A stretch of DNA of 64,000 nt from Ipomoea triloba (GCF_003576645.1 NC_044924.1:30759490-30823489), one strand, 5' to 3'; numbered from the stretch's first letter, positions 1 to 13,086 are shown. Numbers and translations are program-made. Notes: generated from the letters alone by a model not told the origin.

Positions 1-840
1 TTTAGGTGTTCTGCTTGGAGTTCATTTGATTCAACCATTATTGTTGAATGAGTTATTATGGATAAAGAAATCCCTAGTTTAAGAAAAAAGATTAAATAAA
101 TTAATAAAAATTTGAAAACTTAAAATATTATGTATTCCAAAGATATTGAAAGGTAGTTTCTCGCTTCAATTTGCTGGGTTATGGGTTATTTGAGTACTTT
201 CATTGTCAACAAATCCCCCAAGTAGTTAATATGATTGGTTTCAAACTATTCTTTTTTATTTTTTTCATGGTATTAAAGAAATACATATATATCATTTTTT
301 GGTGTAACTAATAATTTATTTAATTCAGTAAGAGTAAAATAGAGTGATTCTGCTTCAATTTGTTGGGTTATTATTTGAGTACTCTCTTTGTCAACCAATC
401 CCCAAGTAGTTAATATAATTAGTTTCAAATTATTTTAAAATGTTTTTTTTCATAGTATTAATAAAATACTTGGTAAATAAATATATAACATTATTTTGTA
501 CTATAACTTTGATATTTAATTACAAGATATTGTAAAAATAAGATAATGGACAATGTAATGAATATCAATTGATAAATTTGAATGTAAAGAATCTTTGCAT
601 GAGAGAAAATAAAGACAGTATAACTAATGAAATTATTTCTCTTACTTAATTTAATTTTTTGATAATGAATAATTTTTTCAAATAAAGGTATTGTAGACAC
701 ATAATTCTAAATTAAAGAAATACATTGCATATGTATCATTTTTTGTTGTAGCTACGAATTTATTTAATTTAATAAGAGTAAACTAGAGTGAGAAACTTAA
801 TTATGTCAAATTTGATTGAGATGAGGTTCGAACCTAAGAC
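1..840. repeat. AT-rich intergenic DNA with a degenerate direct repeat
   Basis: No gene is visible. A block of about 90 bp at roughly 155-255 (containing CTTCAATTTGCTGGGTTA and CCCCAAGTAGTTAATAT) recurs with changes at about 345-435. A shorter motif near 320 (AAGAGTAAAATAGAGTGA) recurs near 772. These look like decayed local duplications. The short reading frames here are random AT-rich frames. Confidence 0.5.
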
Positions 841-844
841 CTTT

Positions 845-1102
845 CTTATAGAAATTAATGGGTAAGTTAAAAGTTAACGGAATATTAACGGAGAAGAGAA
901 TATTTAACGGAAAACTTAACGGATAATCATAAAAGTAAGGTTAAATTAGATAATCTCTATTAATAATATTAATATGAATTATCTTAACCATCTATTTGAT
1001 TAAATAATTCATCTGAACCATCCATTTGATTAAATAATTTGACCGCCATTTTTTCTACCCATTTTAGGCCTAACTTTCTTTGGCTCTTATTAGTATAGTA
1101 GA
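845..1102 (-). mobile_element. Helitron-like 5' terminal segment
   Basis: Read on the minus strand, the sequence starting at 1102 is TCTACTATACTAATAAGAGC, preceded by A. This is the usual look of a plant Helitron 5' end: TC first, inserted after an A. The inner part holds several TTAACGG motifs (about 875-925). No matching CTRR end with a hairpin was found on the left, so this is probably a truncated or non-autonomous copy. The left boundary is a guess. Confidence 0.4.
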
Positions 1103-1417
1103 TATCAAGAAAAATTTCAAGACCAGTGGTTAAGTTTCAGTTGTAACGAGTATTTGGTCCATTTATTTAGGAATTAGTTTGTACAACTCTACTTGAGTTG
1201 GTTGAACAGTTGACTTGCTAGTTAGTAGTCACAATGTTTCAAGTTCAATTTTATAAAAGACTTTGGTTCATTGTTAAAGAGTATTTAGTCACTTGATATG
1301 ATTTTCCTGATTTGAATCGATTAACTATGGATAACTTAGAGTAATTTATCTCAATTTTTTTTAAAAAAGAGAGTAATTTATCTCTTTGTGGTCCTTTACG
1401 ATTTCTGTATTATATTG

Positions 1418-1584
1418 TGATATTTATATCCAACTTGCAACCTATGTACTTGATTTGTCATTATTTCCATAAATCATCTTCGCTCTTGTTTTGCAGTTCT
1501 GCGTGTCCATAGCAATTGTATGTTCGGCTCTAATGCTCTATTTTGCAGTTCCGGCAATTAAGAAACACCTAGAATATAAGTGAA
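1418..1584 (+). pseudogene. Relic of the array membrane-protein family (TM4-TM5 part)
   Basis: Conceptual translation gives pieces such as IYIQLATYVLDLSLFP, IAIVCSAL and FAVPAIKKHLEYK. They line up with the fourth and fifth membrane segments of genes B and D (for example CIQLSTHVLEFSLFPK and IVCSALAVPAIKKR). The fragment is frameshifted and carries stops, and nothing before or after it belongs to a gene. It ends at an AAG/TGA just before a poly-T tract. It shows that the array once extended further left than gene A. Confidence 0.7.
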
Positions 1585-1912
1585 AGCTTTTTTTTTTTTT
1601 TTTTTTTTTTCTGAAAAAATATAAGTGAAAGCTTTAATTCAATATATAATATATACTCAAAACCGTGAATGGAAAATTGATTCTCAAAGAAGAATTATTT
1701 GAATTAAATATAATGAAATTTGGAAGGCTTTTTGGAAGGCTTTGAGAAGCCTTTGTCTCACATTGAAGAAGGAAGTGAGTCTGCATTACTATATATACAA
1801 TTATTTTTAGAAATGTTTGCAAGTAAACTCAAGGTAAAATTGATTTTTTTTTAAAAAAATCAACTTTAAAATAAAATAAATAAATAATTAAAAAAAAAAG
1901 AAGAAAAAACCA
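1585..1912. other. AT-rich spacer with poly-T and poly-A tracts
   Basis: There is no gene. A run of about 22 T lies near 1589-1610. The stretch GTAAACTCAAGGTAAAATT with following poly-A/T (about 1822-1890) resembles sequence at about 29930-29990 and 53550-53610, ahead of genes C and F. It is therefore part of the shared upstream block. Confidence 0.45.
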
Positions 1913-2110
1913 GATTGCCGGCTTCTCCTCAAAGGAGAAGCCGGCAATCCGGCCTCTCCGTCCAGTTGGACGAAGAAGCCAGCCTTGGCTTCTCCGTCTA
2001 ACTTGACAGAGAAGCCAGGCCAGCTTCTTCGTCCAGTTGGACGGAGAAGCTAGCCATGGCTTCTCCGTCCAACGGAACGGAGGAGCCAAGGCAGGCTTCT
2101 TCGTGCCAAC
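1913..2110. repeat. GC-rich island of stacked inverted repeats upstream of gene A
   Basis: The island starts with a perfect hairpin at 1913-1949: the 17-base arm GATTGCCGGCTTCTCCT, a 3-base loop and its exact complement. Several imperfect palindromes built on GGCTTCTCCGTCC and GGACGGAGAAGC follow, to about 2110. The composition is far more GC-rich than its surroundings. The same first hairpin lies upstream of genes C (30001) and F (53629). The function is unknown; it could be a transposon remnant or a hairpin RNA source. Confidence 0.75.
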
Positions 2111-2367
2111 GGGGAAGCCCTTGGAGATTTTTATTTTTTAATTGAATTAAAAATATATTTTTTAAAATTTTAATTAATTTTTAAATTTAAAAGTCAGTGG
2201 AAAATACACCAACTCCTTGTTTGTCTGCCTTATATCTAAATCTTATATGAAAATTGGTTTGACGGCCTGGCTGCCTGGCCTTCATATGTATATATATATA
2301 CCTTCATGCATATTCCATCTATGGTAGTTAAACTACAAGCCGGAGTTGAAAGCTTAGTTTAATCAAA

Positions 2368-4617
2368 ATGAGTTACTACCAACTGACAGATAGTCCTTTA
2401 TGTAGCCAAAATGTGGGAGACAATGATTCTCCGATGCCAATTATAGGCGTTTATGTAGCAGCTGCATCTATGGCCTGTTCCTTTGCAATGTTCTTAAACT
2501 CATGTTTGACCTTCATTAACTCCTTTCCCAAGTTTAATGTTCGCTTCTCCGGCAATTTCTTCCCTCTCAATGCAACTTGGTTGACATTATTAGCTGTGGC
2601 TACCAAGCTGGCAGCCGATCTCGCAACTCCCAAGTGGTCTGACCTAGATAATCAGGCAAAAATTATGAGCACGGTTTTCTTAACTGTTGCTATGGGTAAC
2701 TTTTTCACCTCTTTGGGCTCTATGAATAATGCAGATATTCTAACCAACCTCACTGCTTTAAGCATATTGGTGATCACCGTGGTTGTCGATTTATACATCC
2801 AATTGAGTTTCCATGTGTTTGGTTCCCTATCATTGGTAATCATAATCCAAATTCCTTTGTTGTCCTGCACGTGGATGACTATTGTGTGTACGGGTCTAGC
2901 AGTTCCAGCAATTAAGAAACGCGCAAAATCAAAGTATCAGAAGCTAGTTTCAGATGAGAGGCAGATGGAAGCTGCTGGGCAACAACATTTATAGAGTTGA
3001 AGAGCTTAGATTGAGCATTACAAAGTATTGGGTAATGGCAGCATCTGGTAGCCCCCAGCTTCTGATGAAAAGGTTGGTCACCTTCGTTTATACCAATATC
3101 ATCTGCCTACTTTCTGCCCTTATTTCATTTCTAGGACGTTTTAACTCGGAGTTTCTAGAAAATGAATCTGAATATAAGTGGTCGATGGACTTGATTTTAG
3201 TTTCACAATATTATGTCACGTTACCAACTATGGTCATAGCTATAATCTTCATGATTGGTGTGGTTGGTTACAAGTATGAGAATAATGGGATTAGAATCAG
3301 TAGAGAAGAAGTCACAATTGAGTCCTATTGGACTGAAAAATTGGTTGAGTGAAGGCAGCGATCAATACCTATAAAGTTTAAGAGATGCACACTCAATCAA
3401 CTTATTCACAGCATAAAATCTTTGATTTTGACTTTCTGCATACTAATTCAGACTATGAATGTAATGTGGTGTAAGTTTTGTAGTGTTATCTCTTTTTACT
3501 CGATGCTTCCATTAGTACTTCTAGTTAATCCTTTAGGCAAATTAATTAACCATTATTTAGGCAAATTGTTCCACGAAGAGAAAGTTCCAAATGACAAGAG
3601 GAAATCAGAGGTAGATCTCAATTGCTTTGTAATATTACTTGAAGGAGAAAAGCAATTCCCAAAAAAATTATTGAGAGGGATTATTAATAGGGTGGATAAA
3701 CTTGTTGAGATGGGTAAGAAGAAACGGCCACACAACCTTTTTAATCTTCTCAATCAAAGTTTCTCTTTTGGTGGTGTGGTAGAATTTGATAGCAATCGAG
3801 TTCCAAATTTGCATTGTTGTCTGGTGAACCTCCTAATTGTTGGACACTTCCGGTGGTGACACTATCAAGCATCGCCATTGCAATTCCAAACATTGCAAGT
3901 CAACATGTTGATTGGTTGGTAAGCAGTGCTAATGAAGGCCTTCGCTATGCAAGCCTCATAGATGTCTTGGATGAGAAATGTGGGTTGAAAAGTATTAAAA
4001 ATGTAGCAGATGTTGTGTGGGGGGGAGTTGAGCGTCATAGGAAGTGGTTAGACGTGGATCTTGAAAGAAAAACTAGAGAAATAAATTCTGCTAAGGATAT
4101 TATTCGAGATCTTGCTGATGTAGCTAAAAAGATTGTTATGGAGTTTAGCTCTAAAGAGAATAGAATGATAGTGGAAAATCCACTCTATTGGCCTGCGAAT
4201 GTTTTAGCTGCAAATTCAATGTACAGAATTACTCGAACCATTCTGCTATACTACGAAGATGGTGAGTGCCAAGCTGAAGAGTTGTTTAGGAAGTTAATTT
4301 GCATGATTGCAAACATATTGGCGGCTTGTCTTACCAATTTGCCGCATATGATATATACTAAGTGTATAAGCAGTGCAATTGAGGAAAGGCTAGAAAGCGT
4401 ACGAGATGCAGCTATCATTTTCGGAGAAACAGAAGATATTCTAAAATTGTTTGAAGAGTGTAAACTTTCAAGCGCTGGTCCTAGTCAACCATTATGCATT
4501 GATGAATGGCGTGGATGGATTGAGCAACAAGCAACAACAGTTTCATCTTCTGCAACAAGCAATGGAGCATCCTCTGTAGAGTCCAATGAACATGTGGTTC
4601 TCCAAATGCAGGCTTGA
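2368..4617 (+). pseudogene. Family member A, disrupted membrane-protein gene
   Basis: Intronless, and close to genes C and F over its whole length. The frame opens at 2368 (MSYYQLTDSPLCSQ) in the shared start context TTTAATCAAAATGAG, with a TA-rich TATA-like stretch near 2289-2303. Three lesions break it. An extra T in the CAACAACATTTATAGAG stretch (about 2988-2990) shifts the frame after the fifth membrane segment. TGG to TGA at 3350-3352 stops the conserved EKLVEW motif. A 4-base insertion near 3810 shifts the frame just before the conserved PPNCW motif. Beyond each lesion the homologous sequence continues in another frame, ending at 4617 (VVLQMQA). Otherwise the copy is well preserved, so the loss is recent, or some lesions are assembly errors. 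A full-length product is not expected. Confidence 0.9.
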
Positions 4618-5330
4618 TTTATACATGTCATATGTGTAATTGATGCTTATGTATGTGTCCTTTCTTATTTACATGTTACTTCAAATTTAGACTTGATTTG
4701 TTTGTGTGGTTTTCTTATGTAAGATTGATCATCATGTTAAATAATGTATAGTTAATTATAATATAATTTTTATTTAGAACCTAATTTATAATGTAAGGAA
4801 TATTATATGTTGTAGTGCTAGCTTGTGCTTTTGTTATATACCTTTAAGTACATCATCATCCTCTCAGTACATCAATGCCTTCATTTGTAGAGAATCACAT
4901 CCTAGTGCCATGGTGACTTCAAACCTTGATCAAAAGCTGTATATATTGACCTTCCCAAAACATCATATTCTTATCCAAATCACCTAAGCAAAATCGTCAA
5001 CAATTACACAAGTGACAAAATCAGCTCAAACGGTGGTGGTTGTGGTGGGCGGTGGCAGCGGGAGTGATTGGTTGCTCCACGGCTACACAAGGAAAATGAC
5101 TTCCCCAAAAAAAGGGTATTCTTTTTCCGGAGAATCACATCTATTTTCTATTGACCACACTCCTATTTTCCATTGATTCCCATTTTCCCCCTCTAGCCAA
5201 ACACTGAAAATGTGAAAAATGATTTCCAAAAATTATTTTTCAGGTTTCCAAACACACCGTAACAGTAAATAGAGACACTGAAGTTTTGGGAAGATGATTT
5301 TCTACCATTGTTCTAATATATTGTTCATTT
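4618..5330 (+). other. 3' flank of gene A, shared with C and F, then unassigned AT-rich DNA
   Basis: From the stop codon to about 4960 the sequence matches the 3' flanks of C (32481-32740) and F (56150-56480), including ATGTAAGGAATATTATATG and AATCACATCCTAGTG. The duplicated unit therefore extends at least 340 bp past the stop. From 4960 to 5330 I see no gene and no clear repeat ends. Confidence 0.65.
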
Positions 5331-5770
5331 TCTATAATAAAAAAACCAGAAGAAGACCATTAAATGCAGTTCCCGCCCAGTGCAAAACGGCGTAGTTTTG
5401 GTTTATAATTACGGTATATCACCGAGAATTGCAAAACGGTGCAGTTTTGTAATTAAGGAAATACCAACGATGTAAATGGAAGATTAACTGCTGTGAAAGG
5501 AAACATAATTATTTCAAATAGTAAGTGTTAGGCCACACGTTTGTAAACGGCGTAATTCCCTTTACATCGGAAAGGGAATCGTTGCCGTCAGTTCGACATC
5601 CCAGGCATGCCTGCACCGTGAAGGCCAAGATGTCCATTAATGCGCAGCCTTATATATTACAGGTTAGTGAAGGATCCCAAATAAATGCAATTTACTAATC
5701 AAATTTAAATTCCTGCAATCTACTAATCGAGTTGAAACTGATATCCCATTTGCATTCCAACTTCAGAATC

Positions 5771-8085
5771 ATGGGAATGTATTGTCTTTTAAATGAGTTG
5801 ACGACGTTTAAGAGGAGGAGTGCTGTCAAGGTTCGAGTGGTTCGATCATATACTGTAATGGAAAGGAGAGGATCATCAGAAATCAAGAGTAAAGAGTTGG
5901 TGCTGCACGACGAAGAGGTATCTTTCATCATCCGAATTTCTGCAAAAAAAAATTCATTATTTAGTATTTTGATCATATAAGATTTATAGATTTAGGGTTT
6001 AGTGTGTAACACTTGCTATGTTCAGGCAACAGTAATCCATGCCTGTATACCAAAGGATGTTTTACCAAAATTCCCAGAAAGCTTTTTAGAAGGAAATGTC
6101 TATTGTTTCAAGAACTTTTATGTCGTTGCAAATTGGCATACCTATAAGACTAGCATGCATGAGTTCATGCTGCAGTTCAATCACGAGACTATCATGAAAG
6201 AATCTAGGTCAGATAATTTCCCTTACCACATGTTCAGACCGAGACCATTCCATACTTTGAAAGGTAATCCATCACTAGATGTCAAGGAGTTGATTGGTAA
6301 GCTTTTTTTTCTCTGCATACTATTTCTATTTCTATTGTTTATTTCTAATACATATTATTAGATTATTAGATATGGCAGCATACACTTTGTTTTATCTTCC
6401 TGTCTGCTGAGCTTTTTTCTTTATTATAATTTTATTAGATTTAATTGGCCGTATTGTTGAAATACGTGCTCCCCAAGAAAAAACAATTTCTGGACAGAAT
6501 ACTGTCCTCATAGACTTTGTTTTAGAAGATGCAATGTAAGTCAACAAAATACTCATCTACTTTCATTTCATTTGTATTTCATTTTAACTAACAATATGTT
6601 AAATGCATTCAAATAGGGGTAGTCGTTTGAACTGTACCTTTTGGGATGAACACGTGGCCAAACTTGAACCATTGTACAGATCTGCTTCAAAGGACCCTGT
6701 TGTAGTGTTAATCCAATTCTGCAGAATCAAGCTTGGTGCTAGAGGTTAGTAAAAACCATATTTCATTGTTTGCTTATTAGATAGTTGATTTAAACAGTTT
6801 ATTGACCATATATATTTTATATTTGTAGATGGTGATGTGAAAATATCATCTTCATATGATGTTACTAAACTTCTAATTGATGTGGACTGCCCTGAGATTC
6901 AGAACTTCAAAGAGAGGTATGATAAACTTTAATACATTTTCTTTTCTTCTATTGTTTTTTATTCAGATTTCTTTCTTTTAAATGCTGAAAACTACTACAG
7001 TCTGGTGGACATTGGTGAACAAACTCCAATGTGCAGTATTGGTTCAATGACAAGCTTCAGTTTCACAAACAGTATTGAAGAGTCAACCAGTACAACAATG
7101 CAGATGACTACCATTTCTGAGATATATGGGAATGAAATGGTAAAAAAAAAATTCTTTTCACTTTATTTGTTCTGATTTCGTATCATAATATATAAGATAT
7201 AAGTTAACAGATTATAATTTCTCTTTGCAGCATGGAGAATTCTGGGTTGCTGCCAAGATAAATGGCATTGAAAAGTCCAATGATTGGTGTTATACTTCAT
7301 GTAGAAAACCGGGTTGCAATAAGAAACTTAAAATTTCAGAAGGTGTTCTGAAATGTTTCAAATGTAACATGACTTATTAGACTTAGGGTACAAAATTAGA
7401 CTTAGGGTTGTTGACCTCAAAGGTACTGCATCCTTTTTGTTGTGGGATAGAGATTGCATGGAACTTATTGGTACATCTGCCACTGAGTTATACCAGAGGA
7501 ATAAGAATGTAAGTATCCTTATCAAAATTTTCCATTCTAAAAATTTTTCCTTATTTAGACATAATAGTTTTATACTATTAATATTTTTCATTTCTAAATT
7601 ACAGACTCCAGGTCCACTAAAGGAGATCAAGGCATTAATTGGCAGGATAATGCTATTTAGAGTCTCGGCAAATACAGACCAATTTATCAATCTGTCCTAT
7701 GCCTTCCCAGTTTTAAAGATTAACACTGAAAGCAAGTTTGTTCAACAGTATTGCAAGGAACTCTTGGAGGCCCATGACAAGGAACTTAACTCTACTGTGC
7801 AATTAAGTAATGATGATGAGGAATTCCTACAGGTAACTGATAGTTCATTTAATTTGTACATCGTCATTAGAAAGAAGAGAATACCTTGCAATTTGAATTT
7901 CTGTTTATCCATTTCAGGGGTTTGACAGTGATGAAGCTGAGAGCCCGATACAGATGCTGCCACCTATGAAGAATGTTGAAACCTCTGATGGACCGGTGAA
8001 GAGAAGTTTGCTGGATCAGTTCTCTTCCACCAAGTGCTGCAAGAAAGTGAAAGACACTAAAGTGAAGATTGAGAAGACTGATTGA
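5771..8085 (+). pseudogene. Replication protein A large subunit-like gene (RPA1-type) of the Helitron, broken
   Basis: Ten exons fit GT-AG splicing and keep frame: 5771-5917, 6026-6296, 6439-6535, 6617-6744, 6831-6916, 7001-7139, 7231-about 7377, then about 7389-7508, 7605-7832 and 7918-8085. The product starts MGMYCLLNELTT and carries the OB-fold DNA-binding regions of RPA1 (VKVRVVRSYTV; ATVIHACIPKDVLPKF; DLIGRIVEI; LNCTFWDEH). It then has the zinc-binding third OB fold (WCYTSCRKPGCNKKL, LKCFKCN). RPA1 binds single-stranded DNA; the Helitron copy is thought to help rolling-circle transposition. An in-frame TAG at 7378-7380 falls just after the last zinc cysteines. The rest of the domain (YKIRLRVVDLKGTASFLLWDRDC) resumes from 7389 two bases out of frame. 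A 19-bp direct repeat TTAGACTTAGGG (7377 and 7396) marks the damage. The C-terminal tail is lysine-rich. Confidence 0.85.
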
Positions 8086-8342
8086 AAAGATGTTTCTAAT
8101 GAACATGGATGGACTGTGACTTTTTGTTTCAAAAAATTTATGTTTTGCTTGCTTTTAATTTTTAAGACTGTTAAGACTGTTTTTATGTTTTAGTCATGTT
8201 TTGGACTTGCTACTTGATGAATCTTGGGGTTGTATTAAATATTTTCATCCAGTACCTATATTGTTGAATTTAAAGTATACTGTATGCATATATATATATA
8301 TATTTTTTGCAGGTTAGTGGTCAGTTATAATCTTCTACAATT

Positions 8343-10578
8343 GCTGTAAAGATTCTGTATTCCAAGACTCCATGTTGAAGTATTTTTCCTAAAACAATGT
8401 ATGAGTAGTAATGTAAATGTAAATGTCAAATACTCTTTTTTTATCCAATCATTGTTTTTACTTTTTTTATCCAATCATTTTTTTACTTTTGTATTTGATC
8501 TGCTATAAATAAATGTACACCTTACCTTTGCATGCTCTGTGTATTCCTTTCTTCCTTCTGTATTAATAGTACCTATATGCTATTAAATTGAGAATACATA
8601 ACTTAATCACATAGATAGTACATAGCAATGAATAAAGATTTCTAACATAAATTATTTGTGAAATATTAACAGTAGTAAATAAATGGTTCCAGTTTGGAAC
8701 CATAATGGAAATAAATCAGCTATTCGAACCTTCACAACACTAACACTTAAAGTAAAATGAAAAAAAGAAGTATGATCTATTAGCAAGGTCATATTCATTA
8801 ACAAACTCAATTGAAGCTTTAGTTAGTGTTAATAGCTTCACAACACTAACACTTAAAGTAAAATGAAAAAAAGAAGTATGATCTGTTAGCAAGGTCATAT
8901 TCATTAACAAACTCAATTGAAGCTTTAGTTAGTGTTATTTAGCAAGCATGTAGTGTTTCTGTAGGATCTTATTATCCCAATCAGACCAATTAAAACCATT
9001 AATGCACTAGCGTTGGAATTTCTATGTAAGAATACACTAAAAGAATAAAATTCAATCCCAGAAATACTGTTTTTTATTCATGCTTCAGGCATTATTGAGC
9101 CATGAACTGCTTAGAAACATTAACGTCTACTAATGGAGACAAAGTACATATGGCTGCTGTGTATTCGAAACCCTTTACAACCTGTTATGTATAAACAGAA
9201 TGCACTACAAGCGCACTCTAACGCACTTGCTCAAATAAAGGCAACGGAAAACCTTAACACGCACAGTTAAATGCAAATGAAAAAAAAAAGTACGTCCTAT
9301 TAACAAACCTGGATTAACAAATGCAGAAAATACTTTTTATTTTCACTACAAAAGCAAGACTTTTTATTTTCACTACAAAAGCATTTCATTTTCAGTAGAA
9401 TAAGTATTAATTTCCATTTCAACTAAATATCTTAATATCTTAAATCTTTACATTCTATCTAGAAGAAATAAAAAAGGTTACTCAATATTCTTTTAGTTCT
9501 ATAAGAATAGTGTATCACTTCATATGATAAAATTTGTTGTATGAAAGAAAGAAGGTTACACATAAACTTCAGCTCCAACACAGCTCCCCCTGCAGCTCTA
9601 AAATCTTTGTTGTCGGGCTGAAAATAAAAAAATCCCCTATTAATAATCGGTATACAAATTTATAAAACTAAACTCAGAAACTTTAAAACAGTGGAAACTC
9701 ATACAGTCCAGTAAACAGCAGATGTGGCATCAACAAATGACAGCTGAGGAAGCCCAAAATCACGGACTTTCAATTTGCGAACTGCATTAGTTAGGTTTTC
9801 TGTAAAAAGAGATTGCATTAGAACATTTACCGTAGTTCTCTTAGTGCAGAATAAAAAAATGTTGACTTAACTTGGCTAGAAGTATTCATTTTCCAAATTT
9901 GTGTAATAGATAGTATTAACTATTAGAAATAGTTATTATTATTGTATAGTTTGTATTCTTCAACTTAAACTATTAGGGATGAGTCATGTAACAACACAAA
10001 GTACTATGTAAAACACTATCTTAAAAAGCGCGATATTTGTGTTTTAAGATAGTGTTTTGCTTTGTACTCTTACATGACTCATAGGTAAACATTGGTGTTT
10101 TAAATAACTATGAGCATACTTGGTTAATACCATATACGGTTAATAACTACAATCTTAACTATAATATGACATACCTTATTAGCAATTTTAAAATTGGTGA
10201 TAATAGTTTAAGTCCTTTTGAAGGCATGACTTTCACAATAACAGATCTGCATAGGAGATGGTGGGACAGTACTGTCAGAGTCAAACTAAACCAAATAGAA
10301 GGAGGTGTTAGTAGCAGCATTAAGAAATAATTAAAGGTCAAACTAATAATTGCAGTTTAACTAAACAAAAATCAAATTATTGGTGCTTAAATAATTCTTT
10401 CTAATATCTAGGTTACACTTTAACTCAAGAACTACAACTTATTTCATTTTTTAAGTGGGTGGACTATGAAATTAAATACTGTGGTAGTACTACTATGTAA
10501 TCTTTATGCTTTTCTGCCTTAATGATGTTAGGGTCTTTTGGTATTCATGCCTTCAACTACATATTATCTATCCAGTCA
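8343..10578. repeat. First copy of an approximately 2.2-kb duplication ending at an N
   Basis: The segment starting GCTGTAAAGATTCTG (8343) reappears at 10580, offset 2237, and the two look identical over about 2.1 kb. The copy ends at 10578, next to a lone N at 10579. An internal imperfect tandem repeat of about 106 bp (around 8731 and 8837, with CTTCACAACACTAACACTT) is present in both copies. No plus-strand gene is seen; part of a minus-strand captured gene lies here. Confidence 0.9.
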
Positions 10579-10579
10579 N
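10579..10579. other. Ambiguous base (N) at a contig junction
   Basis: This is the only N seen in the window. It sits exactly between the two copies of the 2.2-kb repeat (8343-10578 and 10580 onwards), as expected when two overlapping contig ends were joined instead of merged. Confidence 0.95.
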
Positions 10580-13086
10580 GCTGTAAAGATTCTGTATTCC
10601 AAGACTCCATGTTGAAGTATTTTTCCTAAAACAATGTATGAGTAGTAATGTAAATGTAAATGTCAAATACTCTTTTTTTATCCAATCATTGTTTTTACTT
10701 TTTTTATCCAATCATTTTTTTACTTTTGTATTTGATCTGCTATAAATAAATGTACACCTTACCTTTGCATGCTCTGTGTATTCCTTTCTTCCTTCTGTAT
10801 TAATAGTACCTATATGCTATTAAATTGAGAATACATAACTTAATCACATAGATAGTACATAGCAATGAATAAAGATTTCTAACATAAATTATTTGTGAAA
10901 TATTAACAGTAGTAAATAAATGGTTCCAGTTTGGAACCATAATGGAAATAAATCAGCTATTCGAACCTTCACAACACTAACACTTAAAGTAAAATGAAAA
11001 AAAGAAGTATGATCTATTAGCAAGGTCATATTCATTAACAAACTCAATTGAAGCTTTAGTTAGTGTTAATAGCTTCACAACACTAACACTTAAAGTAAAA
11101 TGAAAAAAAGAAGTATGATCTGTTAGCAAGGTCATATTCATTAACAAACTCAATTGAAGCTTTAGTTAGTGTTATTTAGCAAGCATGTAGTGTTTCTGTA
11201 GGATCTTATTATCCCAATCAGACCAATTAAAACCATTAATGCACTAGCGTTGGAATTTCTATGTAAGAATACACTAAAAGAATAAAATTCAATCCCAGAA
11301 ATACTGTTTTTTATTCATGCTTCAGGCATTATTGAGCCATGAACTGCTTAGAAACATTAACGTCTACTAATGGAGACAAAGTACATATGGCTGCTGTGTA
11401 TTCGAAACCCTTTACAACCTGTTATGTATAAACAGAATGCACTACAAGCGCACTCTAACGCACTTGCTCAAATAAAGGCAACGGAAAACCTTAACACGCA
11501 CAGTTAAATGCAAATGAAAAAAAAAAGTACGTCCTATTAACAAACCTGGATTAACAAATGCAGAAAATACTTTTTATTTTCACTACAAAAGCAAGACTTT
11601 TTATTTTCACTACAAAAGCATTTCATTTTCAGTAGAATAAGTATTAATTTCCATTTCAACTAAATATCTTAATATCTTAAATCTTTACATTCTATCTAGA
11701 AGAAATAAAAAAGGTTACTCAATATTCTTTTAGTTCTATAAGAATAGTGTATCACTTCATATGATAAAATTTGTTGTATGAAAGAAAGAAGGTTACACAT
11801 AAACTTCAGCTCCAACACAGCTCCCCCTGCAGCTCTAAAATCTTTGTTGTCGGGCTGAAAATAAAAAAATCCCCTATTAATAATCGGTATACAAATTTAT
11901 AAAACTAAACTCAGAAACTTTAAAACAGTGGAAACTCATACAGTCCAGTAAACAGCAGATGTGGCATCAACAAATGACAGCTGAGGAAGCCCAAAATCAC
12001 GGACTTTCAATTTGCGAACTGCATTAGTTAGGTTTTCTGTAAAAAGAGATTGCATTAGAACATTTACCGTAGTTCTCTTAGTGCAGAATAAAAAAATGTT
12101 GACTTAACTTGGCTAGAAGTATTCATTTTCCAAATTTGTGTAATAGATAGTATTAACTATTAGAAATAGTTATTATTATTGTATAGTTTGTATTCTTCAA
12201 CTTAAACTATTAGGGATGAGTCATGTAACAACACAAAGTACTATGTAAAACACTATCTTAAAAAGCGCGATATTTGTGTTTTAAGATAGTGTTTTGCTTT
12301 GTACTCTTACATGACTCATAGGTAAACATTGGTGTTTTAAATAACTATGAGCATACTTGGTTAATACCATATACGGTTAATAACTACAATCTTAACTATA
12401 ATATGACATACCTTATTAGCAATTTTAAAATTGGTGATAATAGTTTAAGTCCTTTTGAAGGCATGACTTTCACAATAACAGATCTGCATAGGAGATGGTG
12501 GGACAGTACTGTCAGAGTCAAACTAAACCAAATAGAAGGAGGTGTTAGTAGCAGCATTAAGAAATAATTAAAGGTCAAACTAATAATTGCAGTTTAACTA
12601 AACAAAAATCAAATTATTGGTGCTTAAATAATTCTTTCTAATATCTAGGTTACACTTTAACTCAAGAACTACAACTTATTTCATATTGTATGAAAGAAAG
12701 GAGGTTACAACTACAACTTATTTCATATTGTATGAAAGAAAGGAGGTTACATATAAACTTCAGCTCCAACACAGCTCCCCCTGCAGCTCTAAAATCTTTG
12801 TTCTCGGGCTGAAAATAAAAAAATCTGCTATTAATAATCGGTATACAAAATTAATACATTAGAAACATATAATACAAAAATCAAATTATTGGTGCTTAAA
12901 TAATTCTTTATAATATCTAGGTTACACTTTAACTCAAGAACTACAACTTATTTCATTTTTTAAGTGGGTGGACTATGAAATTAAATACTGTGGTAGTACT
13001 ACTATGTAATCTTTATGCTTTTCTGCCTTAATGATGTTAGGGTCTTTTGGTATTCATGCCTTCAACTACATATTATCTATCCAGTC
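10580..13086. repeat. Second copy of the approximately 2.2-kb duplication with about 270 bp extra
   Basis: It matches 8343-10443 up to about 12680. It then has roughly 270 bp not present in the first copy (about 12681-12950), and resumes the match to CTATCCAGTCA at 13086, after which unique sequence follows. The extra part holds an exact 42-bp tandem duplication (12670-12711 and 12712-12753) and a diverged copy of the exon-like stretch seen near 9570-9660. Confidence 0.85.

Noticed and set aside
5695..5980. Minus-strand frame opposite the first RPA exon
   Set aside because: Shadow of the plus-strand exon, which has clear RPA1 homology and splice sites.
10159..12578. Two identical 60-residue minus-strand frames (10159-10341 and 12396-12578)
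   Set aside because: They are identical only because the 2.2-kb segment is doubled around the N; there is no sign of a real small gene.
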